Origin: Larimichthys crocea
Taxonomy: Eukaryota; Chordata; Actinopteri; Sciaenidae
Reading direction: 5' to 3'
Length of the DNA: 64,000 nt
NCBI RefSeq assembly: GCF_000972845.2
Contig: NC_040013.1
Coordinates: forward strand, 8,272,061-8,336,060
Positions 12,701 to 23,200 of the stretch are shown here, piece after piece. Made by a program: the position numbers and the translations under genes. The notes below the pieces were generated by a model. That model had not been told where the DNA came from. It was given only the letters and a program-made list of their open reading frames with translations, and did not search any database. Position 1 is the stretch's first letter. Every line of letters starts with the position of its first letter.

Positions 12701-15348
12701 ATGTCACATCAATTAACTTTTTTTCAGAACTTTTTTAGTTTATGGCAGCAGGCCCCGAATAGGTGCTCCTCATGAGGTGCCTCTCCCCTCTCAGAGTGAT
12801 CCTTAATGCTGAAATGCATTTAGAGAGTAGAATATTTTTATATTCATAGGTGTTTTAGAAAGATTAATACATAGCAGCGCACACAGCCTAGTTGCTCAAA
12901 TGCAAAAATTCACTTTCTTTAATCCTATTTAGCAGCTTGACTTTTTGCTTTGCAGTTAACATGGAAATGTTAACCGGAATAGGAAGAAATTTTTATTGCG
13001 CACCACTTGGTGTAGTTTAGTTTAGTACATTAAATGCCACTGAACCACAGTCTAATCCATGCAATCACAGTACATGGACGGTTTCCCAGGCAAGTGCAGT
13101 AGGCCATGTAAACAGCAGGACACCTTGAGTACATCTGTTTTGCTGGCATTTGTAGCTACAGCAGTGATCCCGAAATTCCACTGGAATGAATGTTTTCTTG
13201 AGAACAGCCAGACCCCGAACCTGAAGAACTGATTTACGTTAACTTCCGATGGATTCATAATGATTATTTAATGGCTGAAAGCTCTTTTAGATTTTGGTCG
13301 CCTTGCTGTTTTGTTATCCAACTGCTTTACACCTTCAATCTTTCTCTTTGCAACAGTGCATGTGACTGTAGAGAAAGCATTGTAAGCCGCGTCCCTTTTT
13401 TTTTTTTTGTTTTGTGAAAATGATATTGCTTGCCAACACTGCAGATCGGCGTCATCAAATTGTGAATTGCCACATGGACTTAGCGGCTTAAAAATGCAAT
13501 AGTGTTGTGGAGGGGTTCTGGAGTCTGGAGTCTGACCCCAGCGTAATTGCATGCCAGCACAAAGGATTTAGCCACTAATGCTTTGACAGAGCGCAGGGAA
13601 AAAAAAAAAAAAAAAGAGGGTATGCTGACACATCACAGATGGTCCTCACAGCCACTCACTCTCCTCCTCGTCCTGTTAGTCAGCTGTTGTCTGTCTCAGG
13701 CCTTGTAAATCACACCCACCCTGCTAACTTGGCTAAGCTCCACACCAACCCCCACCCAAGAACCTGTTTCTAAACATGTGATGTAATTCATTGACATCAC
13801 ATTATGACTGGATTTACCTTATTAAGGTTGTGGAATTTTCCTTGCTTTCATTAGTTTGCATGTGTTTCAACTTCTAAATCTGCTGAGTTCAATCTGGGTT
13901 TTTATTGTTTCATTAGTACTGTTAGCTCAAAGCTAATAGGGCCTGGATTTGAACCCAAATTCCCTTTGAGGGGCCATGTTCTTTGGCTGGATCAGACAGT
14001 CAGAGCGGTACACAGGGGGCCTGAGGGTGCTCTGCCAGACTATTTGCTTTGATACTTCCTCTCCCAGCACCAGGCAAAGGGCCTCACCATGACCCCTGTT
14101 AGATAACATGTCTTTGCTGGAGAGACACACACACAAAACATTGTAGCCATGTTCAAATAGAAACCCATGACAGATGTTTTTAAGCTCTTTTTCTTTCAAC
14201 CATCTGGTAGGGATGACCATGAGTTTTATGAATTAGTGTGTTGGGATATAAAAATGCTCATGAGGCTTCATTATTGCTTAGGTGAACAAGGAAGAACATC
14301 TCCAGATCTACAAGAAACAAACACCCTCTCTGGTCAGCGAATACAAAGGTAAAAAAGATGTTTAAAAAAACACTGTACGTGGCCAGTTGATTTTGGCACA
14401 AGGGCCGATAAAATACTGATGTTTGTGTTTTTTGCTCTGTAATAGAAGAAGCGCCTTCCGATACACCCCCGGGATCTTGGAAGCGAACAATGGTCTAGAC
14501 AGCGAACAAGAGGAAAATGTGGACGGTAGCCCTGTGAGCCCCGTGCCCCCTTACTTAGCAAAGACCAGCAGTTCTGAGTGGAACAGCTCGGACGACCTTG
14601 CTGGACCTTTCTCTGAACAAGAAGACACTGGCACTGTCGGCCACAATTTCTCGCACAACTATCTACCACCTTTACCTCCTAAGACCTTTGGCAGCAGTCA
14701 CGTTGACCCATCTGGCATCTGCTCCCAACCACCGGAGGTGCCAACACGGTCAAGCCCCCGCAACGAACTCAAAAATGGCTTGTTGCCCCTTTCACACACC
14801 ACCCTTCGTCGGTGGATTGAGACACCTGCCGAGCATAGACTGTCATCAGATGCCAGCTCCAAGTCAGGGTCATCAGACCAGGACAGGAATGATCTGTCGG
14901 CCAGCGAGAGCGATGAGAGGTTACCCAGTCCAAAGCCCAGACACGATGACCGTACAGACTCTCCTAGTCTGACAGCTCTTCCTACCACATACTTTTCTGT
15001 GGATAACTGTATGACGGACACTTACCGGGCCAAATACCACAAGAAGCCTGCCACTTACATGAAAGCAGAGGACCATACGTCATCAGGAGAGAGTGATGTC
15101 GATGGAAGAGGGCTCCCTTTGCCAGATGTTCAGCCACCCGAGCCTTCCAAAAGCAGATCAGAATCAGGTACCATATGCTATAATTAATCCTCCACAGTAT
15201 TTGCGTGATGCCTTTTTTTTTTTTCCAAATAAATGTTTGTATTGATGTCACCTTTGTCTTTTGTCTTACAGGATATTCTACAACTAAAACTACTGCGAAG
15301 TGGAACCCAGTTACTCCAAAAGGACTTGATGAGCATGGCTTCCTATGA
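650..15348 (+). CDS. usp53: usp53-like ubiquitin carboxyl-terminal hydrolase (3' nine coding exons, N-terminus outside window)
   Basis: Seen: nine exons joined in frame give 775 residues and a stop. Residues 1-50 are the end of a USP catalytic domain: [14 protein letters not shown] contains the His box (H27 at 728-730), followed by [12 protein letters not shown]. Residues 51-85 ([18 protein letters not shown]) finish the fold. The remainder is low-complexity Ser/Arg/Pro-rich tail with [37 protein letters not shown], a PPLPPK motif and [14 protein letters not shown]. Known: these tail blocks mark USP53. USP54 shares the catalytic part but has a different and much longer tail. Human USP53 is 1073 residues, a tight-junction-associated protein linked to cholestasis and hearing loss, and is reported to act on K63-linked ubiquitin. 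Inferred: about 280 N-terminal residues with the Cys box lie upstream of base 1. Teleosts may carry a/b duplicates, and I cannot tell which copy this is. Confidence 0.88.
800..2969 (+). other. usp53: usp53 intron
   Basis: A GT-AG intron of about 2.2 kb. It contains a C-run near 1197-1206, a short GT microsatellite at 1447-1463, and T-rich sequence before the acceptor. No further exon is supported. Confidence 0.85.
2970..3138 (+). CDS. usp53: usp53 exon: last strand of USP fold and start of linker
   Basis: The acceptor TTGTTGTAG follows a T-rich tract; the donor is CAAG|GTATGA. The exon enters in phase 0 and leaves in phase 1. It encodes [20 protein letters not shown], then [12 protein letters not shown], which is the conserved end of the catalytic domain in USP53/USP54. 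It then becomes a polar linker rich in Asn, His and Ser. The open frame runs past the donor into the intron, so the exon end rests on the splice site and on the phase of the next exon. Confidence 0.92.
3139..4194 (+). other. usp53: usp53 intron
   Basis: A GT-AG intron of about 1.06 kb, phase 1. It is AT-rich with no recognisable repeat or RNA gene. Confidence 0.85.
4195..4338 (+). CDS. usp53: usp53 exon: linker segment
   Basis: The acceptor TTTTTTTCTCCTCTGCAG is strong and the donor is CAG|GTAAGA. The exon is phase 1 at both ends. It encodes [20 protein letters not shown], then [12 protein letters not shown], then a Ser/Gly/Arg-rich end. No domain is visible; it is a basic, Ser-rich disordered linker C-terminal to the protease fold. 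The flanking exons only stay in frame if it is included or skipped whole (144 bases, a multiple of three). Confidence 0.9.
4339..5472 (+). other. usp53: usp53 intron
   Basis: A GT-AG intron of about 1.13 kb, phase 1. A minus-strand frame (5003-5497) overlaps the next exon and has no family signature. Nothing else is supported. Confidence 0.82.
5473..5619 (+). CDS. usp53: usp53 exon: conserved basic helix segment
   Basis: The acceptor is TTTTGTTTTGTAG; the exon is phase 1 at both ends and 147 bases long. It encodes [20 protein letters not shown], then [15 protein letters not shown] and PRRPETRYR. The [12 protein letters not shown] stretch is a likely amphipathic helix. The donor I use (AGAG|GTCGGT) is weak. 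A better-looking GAG|GTGCGT site lies inside the exon at 5547, but using it would shift the frame into the next exon, so the later site is preferred. Confidence 0.82.
5620..8229 (+). other. usp53: usp53 intron
   Basis: A GT-AG intron of about 2.6 kb, phase 1, with a weak GTCGGT donor. It holds a short GT run at 5976-5990 and an open segment ending at a GTAAGT site at 6241 whose phase does not fit the gene. No RNA gene is seen. Confidence 0.75.
8230..9019 (+). CDS. usp53: usp53 large exon: disordered tail with USP53 signature blocks
   Basis: This 790-base exon enters in phase 1 after TTTAAAACAAG and leaves in phase 2 at ACAAG|GTGAAA. It encodes about 263 residues that are very rich in Ser, Arg and Gly. 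In order it shows [87 protein letters not shown], and [18 protein letters not shown] followed by NLDSPVVE. These blocks identify the gene as USP53. SR-like and SP-rich stretches suggest many phosphorylation sites (inference). The open frame on the minus strand across 8284-8652 is a shadow of the biased codons here. Confidence 0.92.
9020..9771 (+). other. usp53: usp53 intron
   Basis: A GT-AG intron of 752 bases, phase 2. AT-rich; nothing else is recognised. Confidence 0.8.
9772..9833 (+). CDS. usp53: usp53 small exon (62 bases)
   Basis: Acceptor TTTTGTATTTTAG and donor TTG|GTAAGT are both good. The exon enters in phase 2 and leaves in phase 1. It encodes [20 protein letters not shown]. Because 62 is not a multiple of three, skipping it alone would break the frame. 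Together with the 67-base exon at 14282 it totals 129 bases, so joint skipping is frame-neutral. Confidence 0.82.
9834..14281 (+). other. usp53: usp53 intron (about 4.4 kb)
   Basis: A GT-AG intron, phase 1, and the largest complete intron of the gene in this window. It contains a possible alternative exon (10469-10558), an 18-base A-run near 13599-13616, and otherwise unique sequence with no supported gene. Confidence 0.78.
10469..10558 (+). other. possible alternative usp53 exon
   Basis: A good acceptor (GATGTCTTCTTGCAG) is followed by 90 bases and a weak donor (ATCT|GTAAAA). Read from the phase-1 junction of the previous exon it hits TAG after 21 codons. Read in phase 2, as would follow direct joining to the large exon ending at 9019, it is open ([20 protein letters not shown], then DASTVEGKN) and leaves in phase 2. 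It could then join the exon at 14446 in frame. Either a minor isoform or a decoy site. Confidence 0.25.
14282..14348 (+). CDS. usp53: usp53 small exon (67 bases)
   Basis: The acceptor is TTATTGCTTAG and the donor is AAAG|GTAAAA. The exon enters in phase 1 and leaves in phase 2, which fits the neighbours on both sides. It encodes [20 protein letters not shown], then IQ. It has no recognisable domain; it is polar linker. It lies only 97 bases before the next exon. Confidence 0.8.
14446..15167 (+). CDS. usp53: usp53 large exon: proline-rich and CMTDTYR region of the tail
   Basis: The exon enters in phase 2 after CTCTGTAATAG and leaves in phase 1 at TCAG|GTACCA. It encodes about 241 residues. 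Visible features: acidic [18 protein letters not shown] at 14663-14683 and PEVPTR at 14732-14749 (both fit the SH3 class II pattern PxxPx[KR]), [15 protein letters not shown], and [20 protein letters not shown]. The last block matches the C-terminal conserved block of USP53. Adaptor-type SH3 partners would be consistent with a junctional scaffold role (inference). Confidence 0.92.
15272..15348 (+). CDS. usp53: usp53 last coding exon and stop
   Basis: After a 104-base intron, the acceptor TTTTGTCTTACAG opens an exon that enters in phase 1. It encodes [20 protein letters not shown], then EHGFL and TGA at 15346-15348. This ending extends beyond the CMTDTYR block that lies close to the C-terminus of the human form I know. 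It could be the ancestral or fish-type C-terminus. The end HGFL is not a clear PDZ ligand. Confidence 0.85.
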
Positions 15349-15683
15349 TTTTAGCAAAAGCATCAATAGACTTTGTATGATCCAGTGGCTGGATGCCAAA
15401 AAGTAATTGTTATGCACTATGACTGCTACACAGTGACTCCTCCTAACTGGGATGTGAATTTATGTACTCGTCAGAAAGTTGGACATGAAATCGAATGCCA
15501 AAGAGATTGTAAAAAGAATGGCAGGTGCCCGTAATAGCTGTCTTGATGTTTTGGTATGAACTACTAAAAAGCTTTGAATGAAAAAATGAATTTGCACAGT
15601 AGAGAGAAGGTACAAAGAAAGAAACTTGCATTTGCTGTTGACCATGTTTGGACTTCTAGAGCTGAAAAGCAAAGGGTTGGGTT

Positions 15684-15689
15684 AATAAA
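15684..15689 (+). other. candidate proximal poly(A) signal AATAAA
   Basis: A canonical hexamer about 340 bases after the usp53 stop, followed by TGTTTCAC and a run of A. It would give a short 3' UTR. Confidence 0.45.
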
Positions 15690-16671
15690 GAATGTTTCAC
15701 AAAAAAAAAGAAGCCACTTTACCATACAAGAGATTATTTTACATGTCTTGCAGTTCTACTTTCTCTTACTCAGTGGAATGCTTTTGTTTGTTTGTTTTAA
15801 CTACTCCCATTTCAGTGTTATGAGGTGTCTGCCCCAATTCTATCTCTTCTTGACATGATACACCAACCCTTTCAGTGGGTTTTAATGGTTCTAGTAATAT
15901 TCAGACCATAGGTTCTTTTGTACATTTTTTAAACATATTGGGCACAGCTTAAAAATGGATCCCAAGGATCCGTGTGAATATGAAACTCCGGGCACCCACA
16001 TTGGTTTTTGGCTGATTAAAAACAGATTCTTGTTGGTACATGAGGTTTATTGACATAACCCAATAACGTGTGCAGTTCTTGATCTTTCTGTCCTTATGTC
16101 CTTTCGCCAAAATTCAGAGAAAAATATCTCTGACCACCAGTGTAGGTGTCCGGGGGCTATAAGGTAATGGGTTCAATTGATTGCTTATTATTGGTTGTAA
16201 CATATGTGGCACATAAAATCGAGGCACGTTCTTATCTCCTCACATGCACACCTGCGCACAATCCATCGTCCTTACATACTTGCTGTTTTTTACGTCTTTA
16301 CACTGTATTTCTGGTTGATTCATTTTCTTTTCACACTCCTTACAGTTATAAACTTTATTTTTTTTGTCTTTAATCAATTCTTCAGTTTTCTGTTCTGTTT
16401 TTTTTTTTTAATAGCCCCTCAATAAGCAGCAAATCTGCACTAGTAGGACTTTTAGAGTTAGACTGGGCTTGCTTTTTTTTTTGAAGCGGGTTATTATTAA
16501 TAACATGTTGTAAATCTAGTAGAGGACCATTTTTTGGTTCAAAATGTTTTCTATATGCAGCAGACTCTAATGCACAGTGCCTTTTGTATTTTTCTATGCC
16601 ATGACGAGGATAAATTGGAGCCATGATTTGTACAATTCTTTGATCTTATTTTTATTGATTAACAATTATTG

Positions 16672-16677
16672 AATAAA
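16672..16677 (+). other. candidate distal poly(A) signal AATAAA
   Basis: A canonical hexamer followed within 20-35 bases by a GT-rich element (GCGTGTGAGGCTGT), the usual arrangement for cleavage and polyadenylation. Further AATAAA hexamers at 17042 and 17661 are possible later sites. Confidence 0.5.
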
Positions 16678-16700
16678 CAACTTTATTTAACCATACCTGC

Positions 16701-18661
16701 GTGTGAGGCTGTCATATTCAAGAGCACAAAGTTTAGAATCCAGCAATACTGGTTTTGAGTCTTTCTTATTAAATAAGAGGAAGCCTGGTCTGTGATCAAT
16801 ATGCTGATATTGAAAGTATTCTTCAAATACTGAATACTGATGATAAACTTTGTCTTTACTAAATGAATAGCCCTTACTGAAACAAAAATGCAGAATATTA
16901 TATTGAATAAATAATAGGAAATATGGTGGTTTACTGCCACCTGCTGTCATGTATCCTTAATGCACCTTCTGATGTCAAGTACTGGCTATGTAACTAAAAA
17001 TGCCCATGCTGTAAATCATGCAGTATCACCTTTGGACTTTAAATAAAAACCTTAAATATTCTCTGTTTTTACCTCTATTGAGAAAGATTTGCCCTGTAAT
17101 GTTTTAACATTTTTATCTTTAGTTTATACCTTTAATTACAAAATGATTTAAATTGTATGTTTAAAAGGGCATGACTTCTCAACAAGCATTAGTGAGAGAT
17201 ATTGAATATTTATGAAACACATAAAATCCAACACACTTTTGAATCAACAGAGAAGGCTGCCCTTTTCACCTTTGAGTAAGACCAGAAGGGAAATTATGTC
17301 TCCATATGGTATAATCTCAAAGGCAATTACCTGATTAAACACTTGAAATGAAAGGTCGGTACTGATAAAATGATAACTTGTGTCTCTGGAATTAATGGGC
17401 AAATGAATCAGATCAGAATGTGGCCTGGAAACATAGCAGACTTTCATAGTCAGACTAAATATAAGTCTTTTTACAGAATCATGCCAGTGCCTCTCTAAAA
17501 TACCGCCACAGCAGATCCAGCATACTTTTGCTAATATCCAGGGATGGAAGGTTATTATATGATTGGACCATGCTGACACATTTATGAGTTCCTTCCAGAC
17601 AGCAACTGTACAGCCACCTGCATGGCTGACGGATTCGGTTACGCCAGGTTTTGACTTTAAAATAAAGGGCTGTCAGGATTGTTGTGCTCTAACATGACAT
17701 GCATAGTTTTCTGTCTTATTAATGTTCTAAAGCTCCCTGAAAGGTCTCCTGATCCTTTTGTTATCTTTGATGATTTTGAACAATACATAAATAAATATAC
17801 TGTTTTCATCCTCAAGAGGGAAGTAGAGGACTTTTCTACCAAAATAAAAGCTGCCACCTGATCTTCACATTCATTACAGTGTGCACTATAACTTTTACTT
17901 ATTTACTTATTTCATTGTGAAGCCCTTACTGCAAATCTCTGTTGATTTAAGGTGCCTCTCTGTAATGGGTTTCTGTTTTAATTTATTACTGAGCTTTTGT
18001 GGACAAAAGTGTTTTTTTTCCCATTGTGATGATGTAATCCAGGTGAAAAGAATGGCCTTGATTCTTTATCACTTAACAAAAAAGACAGACTAATGAAACT
18101 CATTCGGGCAAAGCATATATTTTTTAGCATTGTTTCATGTTTGTATAGCATTTTTGTTTTCTAGCACATTACCTCTCAACATGCTTTCAACAGTAACAAA
18201 GAACCACAGGTTTTTCAGGATTTTATTGACTCTTCCGCCACTCTGGAAATATGCTAAATAAGTTCTTCAAAAAGGCATGAATATGTGGCAACAAAATGGA
18301 CTTTTGTGCTCCTAGCAGAATGGCAACTGCATAATTGATTTTTTGGAGAAAAAAAAAAAAAACAGGTAGAAAATGGATTTTCACTCCCACTCATCTGCAT
18401 CTGCAATAAACTATTTGTCATCACTCATAGGAGGACAACTCACAAATACAATTAAGAGGGGGGTAGTGATTTTTTAAAATGTCAATGCCAGACCAGAAAA
18501 GAATTCTTCCACTGTTCACTGGAGGCAAAAAAAGGGAAAGTGCAGACCATGCAATGTATTCAGAGAATCCTGACAATGTTCTGCCATTCAGTACTCTGCT
18601 CTGCATCGCATGGCACGTCTATCATAGTTTTGGTATGCTTAAATCTTAGCTGTCTTCTGGT

Positions 18662-18702
<41 letters not shown>

Positions 18703-19997
18703 TGTGTCTTCTCAACCATCTGTCAGAGTGGGACTCGGCCTGTCAGTGTGGGCTCCTCCTCTGCAGCTGCTGTACTTCATTAGGGGCCATCAGCTGAACT
18801 CAGTGCTCCACTGTCAGAGTCAGACTTCTGTTTTCTCATTTCTCCTCCCTTTGCATTCTCTCTTCCCTCCTCCCTCTGTTTCTTTCGCTCACTCTCTCTG
18901 GCAAACTGTCCCTCAAGCTCGCTCACATCCTTCATCCTCATACGGTTTCTCACTCTGTCAACTTACCTCAGTCTTTTCCCGTCTTGCTAAATTCTCTCCT
19001 GCCCTCTCTCTGCACCATCTCGTCTCCCCATACTCCTTTTTAGCCAACTTCCTATTTTCTGTTCAATTTTTCCTCTCTCTCTTTCTCTCCCTTTTAAATC
19101 AGCATAACCCTTGTGTTACAGGATCAACTCACACACACTCTTGTGCACAGTAAAAACAGGTTTACATTGCATTCTTTTACATAAATTATACATACACATA
19201 CACTGGCTTATGTAAAAAAAAAAAAAATAATAATAATGGCCACCTTTATGAACATGGAGTGGTATCATTATTTCCAGTTGCCTTCTGGCACCTTTTTTTT
19301 TATATCAAATATAATGTGTCATTATACCAGATTTTGTTTTCTTTAAATCCACTCTAAATATAGTAATAGTAATACATACAGTATTATAATCAAACATATA
19401 TCCGAAATGTCTTATTGAAATGATAGTGCTTGTAATTGTATTTGTATTGTTTCATGCTATGCTTGTTTCTTTACATTAAAAAAAAAAATCGTGTCCAAAA
19501 ACTCTTACATGTGACTGAAGTCTATAAAAAACAACTACTAACCATATAGTTTTTATCAACACTAATAAAATGTAACGTTAAGGGCCAGACATAAAAGCTA
19601 TGTAAATGTGATACATTTGAGTAAGCTACCATGCATCTGGTGTCCTGTGTGAGTACTTTTTTAAAAACGGCAAAACAATGACAGTATTACTAGTATGGTG
19701 TGTACAGAAATACACAACAATTATTTGGCTAACAGGATAATTCTAACACCAGTCCCTGAAATGAAAGGGGCTGCGGTTGATACTATTATGATGCCCAAAA
19801 TTGAAGTGATATGGTGCACACAGCTTATTAAAACAACAACAAAAAAAAAGACCTGAGCAGGTATCACATTTCTAGCACGCCTAATGCAGGGCTGTTGAAA
19901 GCTTTCAATCATTCCTCACAGTACATCATTATTGTTGCAATATAGTTTCTAACTGAGCACAGAGCTAAGCAACACTTCAAATGATGGCCTATTTTGC
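16701..19997. other. 3' flank, no gene seen
   Basis: AT-rich intergenic sequence downstream of usp53. It contains extra AATAAA hexamers, a GT/GA microsatellite at 18661-18708, and a pyrimidine-rich stretch of about 270 bases near 18826-19095 that creates a meaningless long open frame. No exon, RNA gene or known repeat family is recognised. Confidence 0.6.
18661..18708. repeat. GT/GA compound microsatellite
   Basis: Runs of TG units pass directly into GA units and back to GT. A simple repeat, probably length-variable. Confidence 0.9.
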
Positions 19998-20087
19998 ATA
20001 TATATATATATATATATATATTATAATATATATATATATATAGATATATATAGATAATATATAACCCATATTATATTATATGGGTTG
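19998..20087. repeat. TA-rich tract ending in a short inverted repeat
   Basis: Mostly AT dinucleotides with small interruptions. At 20063-20086 the arms AACCCATA and TATGGGTT flank an 8-base spacer and could form a cruciform. The segment directly after it (20100-20210) is unusually GC- and CpG-rich for this area. Confidence 0.85.
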
Positions 20088-20229
20088 AAGTGAGTTGAGT
20101 ACCTGAACGCAGCTTTGGAAAGGCACCTGAGGGGCGTGGCCGTGCTGCTAATTAGACACACCTGGTTACCAGGCGGTAGCCCGTACCACGACGACGACGA
20201 CCCCAAAACTGTCGTTTAAATGTGAATAT

Positions 20230-23200
20230 ATATGAAATTATCGAACTCAGCAGTTATATTTTTTATGTGTAACTTTTATGGACAAAGTCATACGTCCAAA
20301 AAAAAACTCCGGCGTTTCACTTTGGCCCAGGAAAGACACCAACACCCTTCACAGGATGTCTACTGTCAACTCTACTCTCCTCCATTGGTGAGTCATGGAC
20401 TGTTTTTTTTGTATTTTTGTCTGTTTTGCTCCTTTGAGACAAGCCAAGCTTTTCTTTTTGATAATTAAAATGTCCCATAACATTCAGTATTTGGTGAAAC
20501 ACGGAACGAAATATGAAAATATTGTCTTAATAATAAGCTAAATGTCTTCAAATTATTCAGAATATCTGCCCTTGGTTAAAGTTGAAGGGGGCAGCAATAT
20601 CCAGGAGTCTAAATAAAACACCTGCGTCATTGTCTTTGGCATGGATAAATGTTCTGCAGACAGATAGTAAAATGATATATTTAAAACTTGTATTGCCATT
20701 ATGGTGTGAGCATCTTTCAGCTTCCACCACCACATCTGCAACTGGGGTGTAGACCTCCTTTGACACGTCAACATGTCTGCTGTGGAAAAAGGACTTTAAC
20801 AACAGATCTAACCTTTCAGGAGATGGTAACAAAACTGAATACAAAGTGGAGGAAGCTGTCATTTTTCACCTAGTAATTGCAGTCTTTTTCACGTTGACGA
20901 GAGTTCCGGTGAGATTGCACGCTTCTGGTGATGTCTGGAATTGCAATAGGATGCAAGAAGATACACTTCCACAAGGTTTACCTTTGAAGACCTGAGTGAG
21001 TTTTTGTGTCTTCGCCTCAGTGTATGTGACCAGATTGAATAGCGTCATTGATTTTTTTTAATTTTAGTTTTTTATGGAATTCTGTAGAAACTTTTCACGA
21101 GGATGGTTGCTTCTTTGCTTGTCCCGTGTAGTGTATAGCTTGTCGCCAACTGCCCTGAATAAATGTATTTGTTCCTGCAACATGCAATATATATATTATT
21201 TTTTAATGCTGAACAAACTCTGTTTCTCTGGTTCATTGCTGTAGGGGGCGACGACATTTGTAATGTAATGAATTTTCAGCTCTAAGCTGCAAGTTTATGA
21301 TTTTTTTTTTTTTCTTGCTGACTACATCTCCGGCTGTGAGGGAAAGGTTTTCACTGCGTCCCATTTAAGAAGGAGGATTGACAAAGTGGCTCGAGTTGTG
21401 ACTGATTAATTCTTCTGTCAGCCATTTGAGCATGTGTTATTTAGTGTGGCTTTTTCTAGCAGTTCACATTTATGCCTTTTTTTTTAACTGTTTGTCGTCT
21501 TCCAAATGTGTTCTTTTGCCACAGTTTCATCTCTCTGTCCCGTCCGTATCTCTTCTTTAGCAGAACAGCCCGTGCCCAGTTGTGTCCACGTGCATACACA
21601 CACACAGACACACACACACACAGCCTGTGGGTTTCTGTTCTTGTTGTCATCCTGACAAGCAGCAGGAACAGGATTACGGGTAGAGGCCCTCTAACTTGGG
21701 GCACAAGAAAGTGTGAAATCTGATTGCTTTGGAAGATTTTAAAAAATAGCACCCTGTGAGGTCGCTGGAATCCTAAATATGAGCAGGCTGAAGAAGTATA
21801 GCAGTAGGGTGTAGACTGTTCCGGGGATTTGCCAAATGTTCCAACTCGAGAGGGTGGCTTAATAGAGGACAGAGCGAGGAAGCTGCAGGGCGCATGGGTG
21901 CCAGGAGCTACTTTTTACTCAGCATCGCTTTTGCCAGTTTGGTTATGTTAATGCTATACTGTTAACTTGCCGAAGGATGAAAGATATTTTTGGTTTCAAA
22001 TGACTCTGGAGCTCGATTAGATATCAGTACAATATAGCATTGTGGATTTTTGAAACCGTCTGTGCGTGGAACTCTCCAAATCCAGCTCCACTGTATCACA
22101 AATGGGGTTGAACATTTGACACATGGGATGTGTCCTGTGGCGTTATCCTAATCCATCACTAGAGGGCATTAAAGTATTGTGTTCCTGTCTGACTCCAGCC
22201 CGAGGCTGTTTGGCAAAGCCCACTTGCCAGTTTCCACCACTTCCATTTATGGGCCTCTTCCACTTGCCTGCATGAAACAAAATCACTGTAATGACCGCAT
22301 GGTGCAGAGGAGCACTAGCACACGAGCGCGAGGGAAGAGCTGTCTTCTGGGGGAAAAGAGACATAACAGCACGTTTTCAGTTTTTCTGGCAGTGCTGGAG
22401 ATTAGCCACATAATGTCAATCTCATGTCTTATTGAAAGGCTTTGGAAAGGCTACACTGACAGAGGTGGAATGGCTTTGATGGTTGGCGGCTTTCCGCACC
22501 ACATGCTTTTCAGCATCATATGAAAATTGTTATTATATGCTCCACTTGCCGTATGCCTCCCGATCTTTCTCCTCTGTCTTCTCCTTATTTTTCTAATCCA
22601 TGTGTCGTGTTTCTTCACACCACCACCCCGCTCTCCCTCCGCTGTATGTTAAATTCAACCCAAGATGGATTTACAGTATACGACAACATCATGTTTGTCC
22701 GTGATTGTTTTTGTTGCTTTCTCCAGGCGCGTTGTTTATTCCGTGACACCTGCAACAAAACCACATTGGCTTTCCTCACCTGCAACAAATCAATATCATG
22801 CAAGAAGGAAGCTTAGACTCTGTTACACACTGAAAGCAGAGAGACAGCACTGAACTTGAAATGTGTCTTTTTTTAATAAGTGCTTGCTGCTAACATTTTC
22901 CTTGCGACTTTTAAGTGTTTTTAGTTCCACTTTGGACATTTGAATCCTTTCTTTCAGTGCTTTTTATAATCATGTTAGTGCTTTGACCCCAGCAGATTGT
23001 GTTCAAAAGCTTGTATCATCAAGCTTCCAAGTTGTTAGATTGTAAATAACTGAGTATTCATACAGAAATGACATTGACCGTGATACGTTTTGAGGCAACG
23101 TTCTGTGTGAGTTCAGGTAACTGTGGGAGCAAACCCTGCTTTGATTAATTGCTGTGACTGCCCCGCCTGATACCCGATGGTTGTCGGTTGATTTGGATTG

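Larger units (their letters stand above)
15349..16700 (+). other. usp53: usp53 3' UTR (approximate extent)
   Basis: AT-rich sequence without a supported frame follows the stop codon. Two AATAAA signals lie at 15684-15689 and 16672-16677, so transcripts may end near 15.7 kb or near 16.7 kb. An A-run (15701-15709) directly after the first signal would mimic a poly(A) tail in oligo-dT-primed libraries. The true end needs cDNA. Confidence 0.5.

Noticed and set aside
14598..15021. Other long frames over the second large usp53 exon
   Set aside because: Shadows; only one plus frame joins neighbouring exons in phase and shows USP53 motifs.
15334..15345. Possible PDZ-binding C-terminus (HGFL)
   Set aside because: Class II ligands need a hydrophobic residue at position -2; here it is Gly.
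15701..15711. A-run after AATAAA as a processed-pseudogene tail
   Set aside because: The upstream gene has introns and intact phases, so it is a real gene with an A-rich genomic stretch.
18668..19153. 161-codon plus-strand open frame
   Set aside because: It begins in a GT/GA microsatellite and continues through pyrimidine-rich sequence giving Ser/Leu/Pro/Phe strings. No family motif or splice context.
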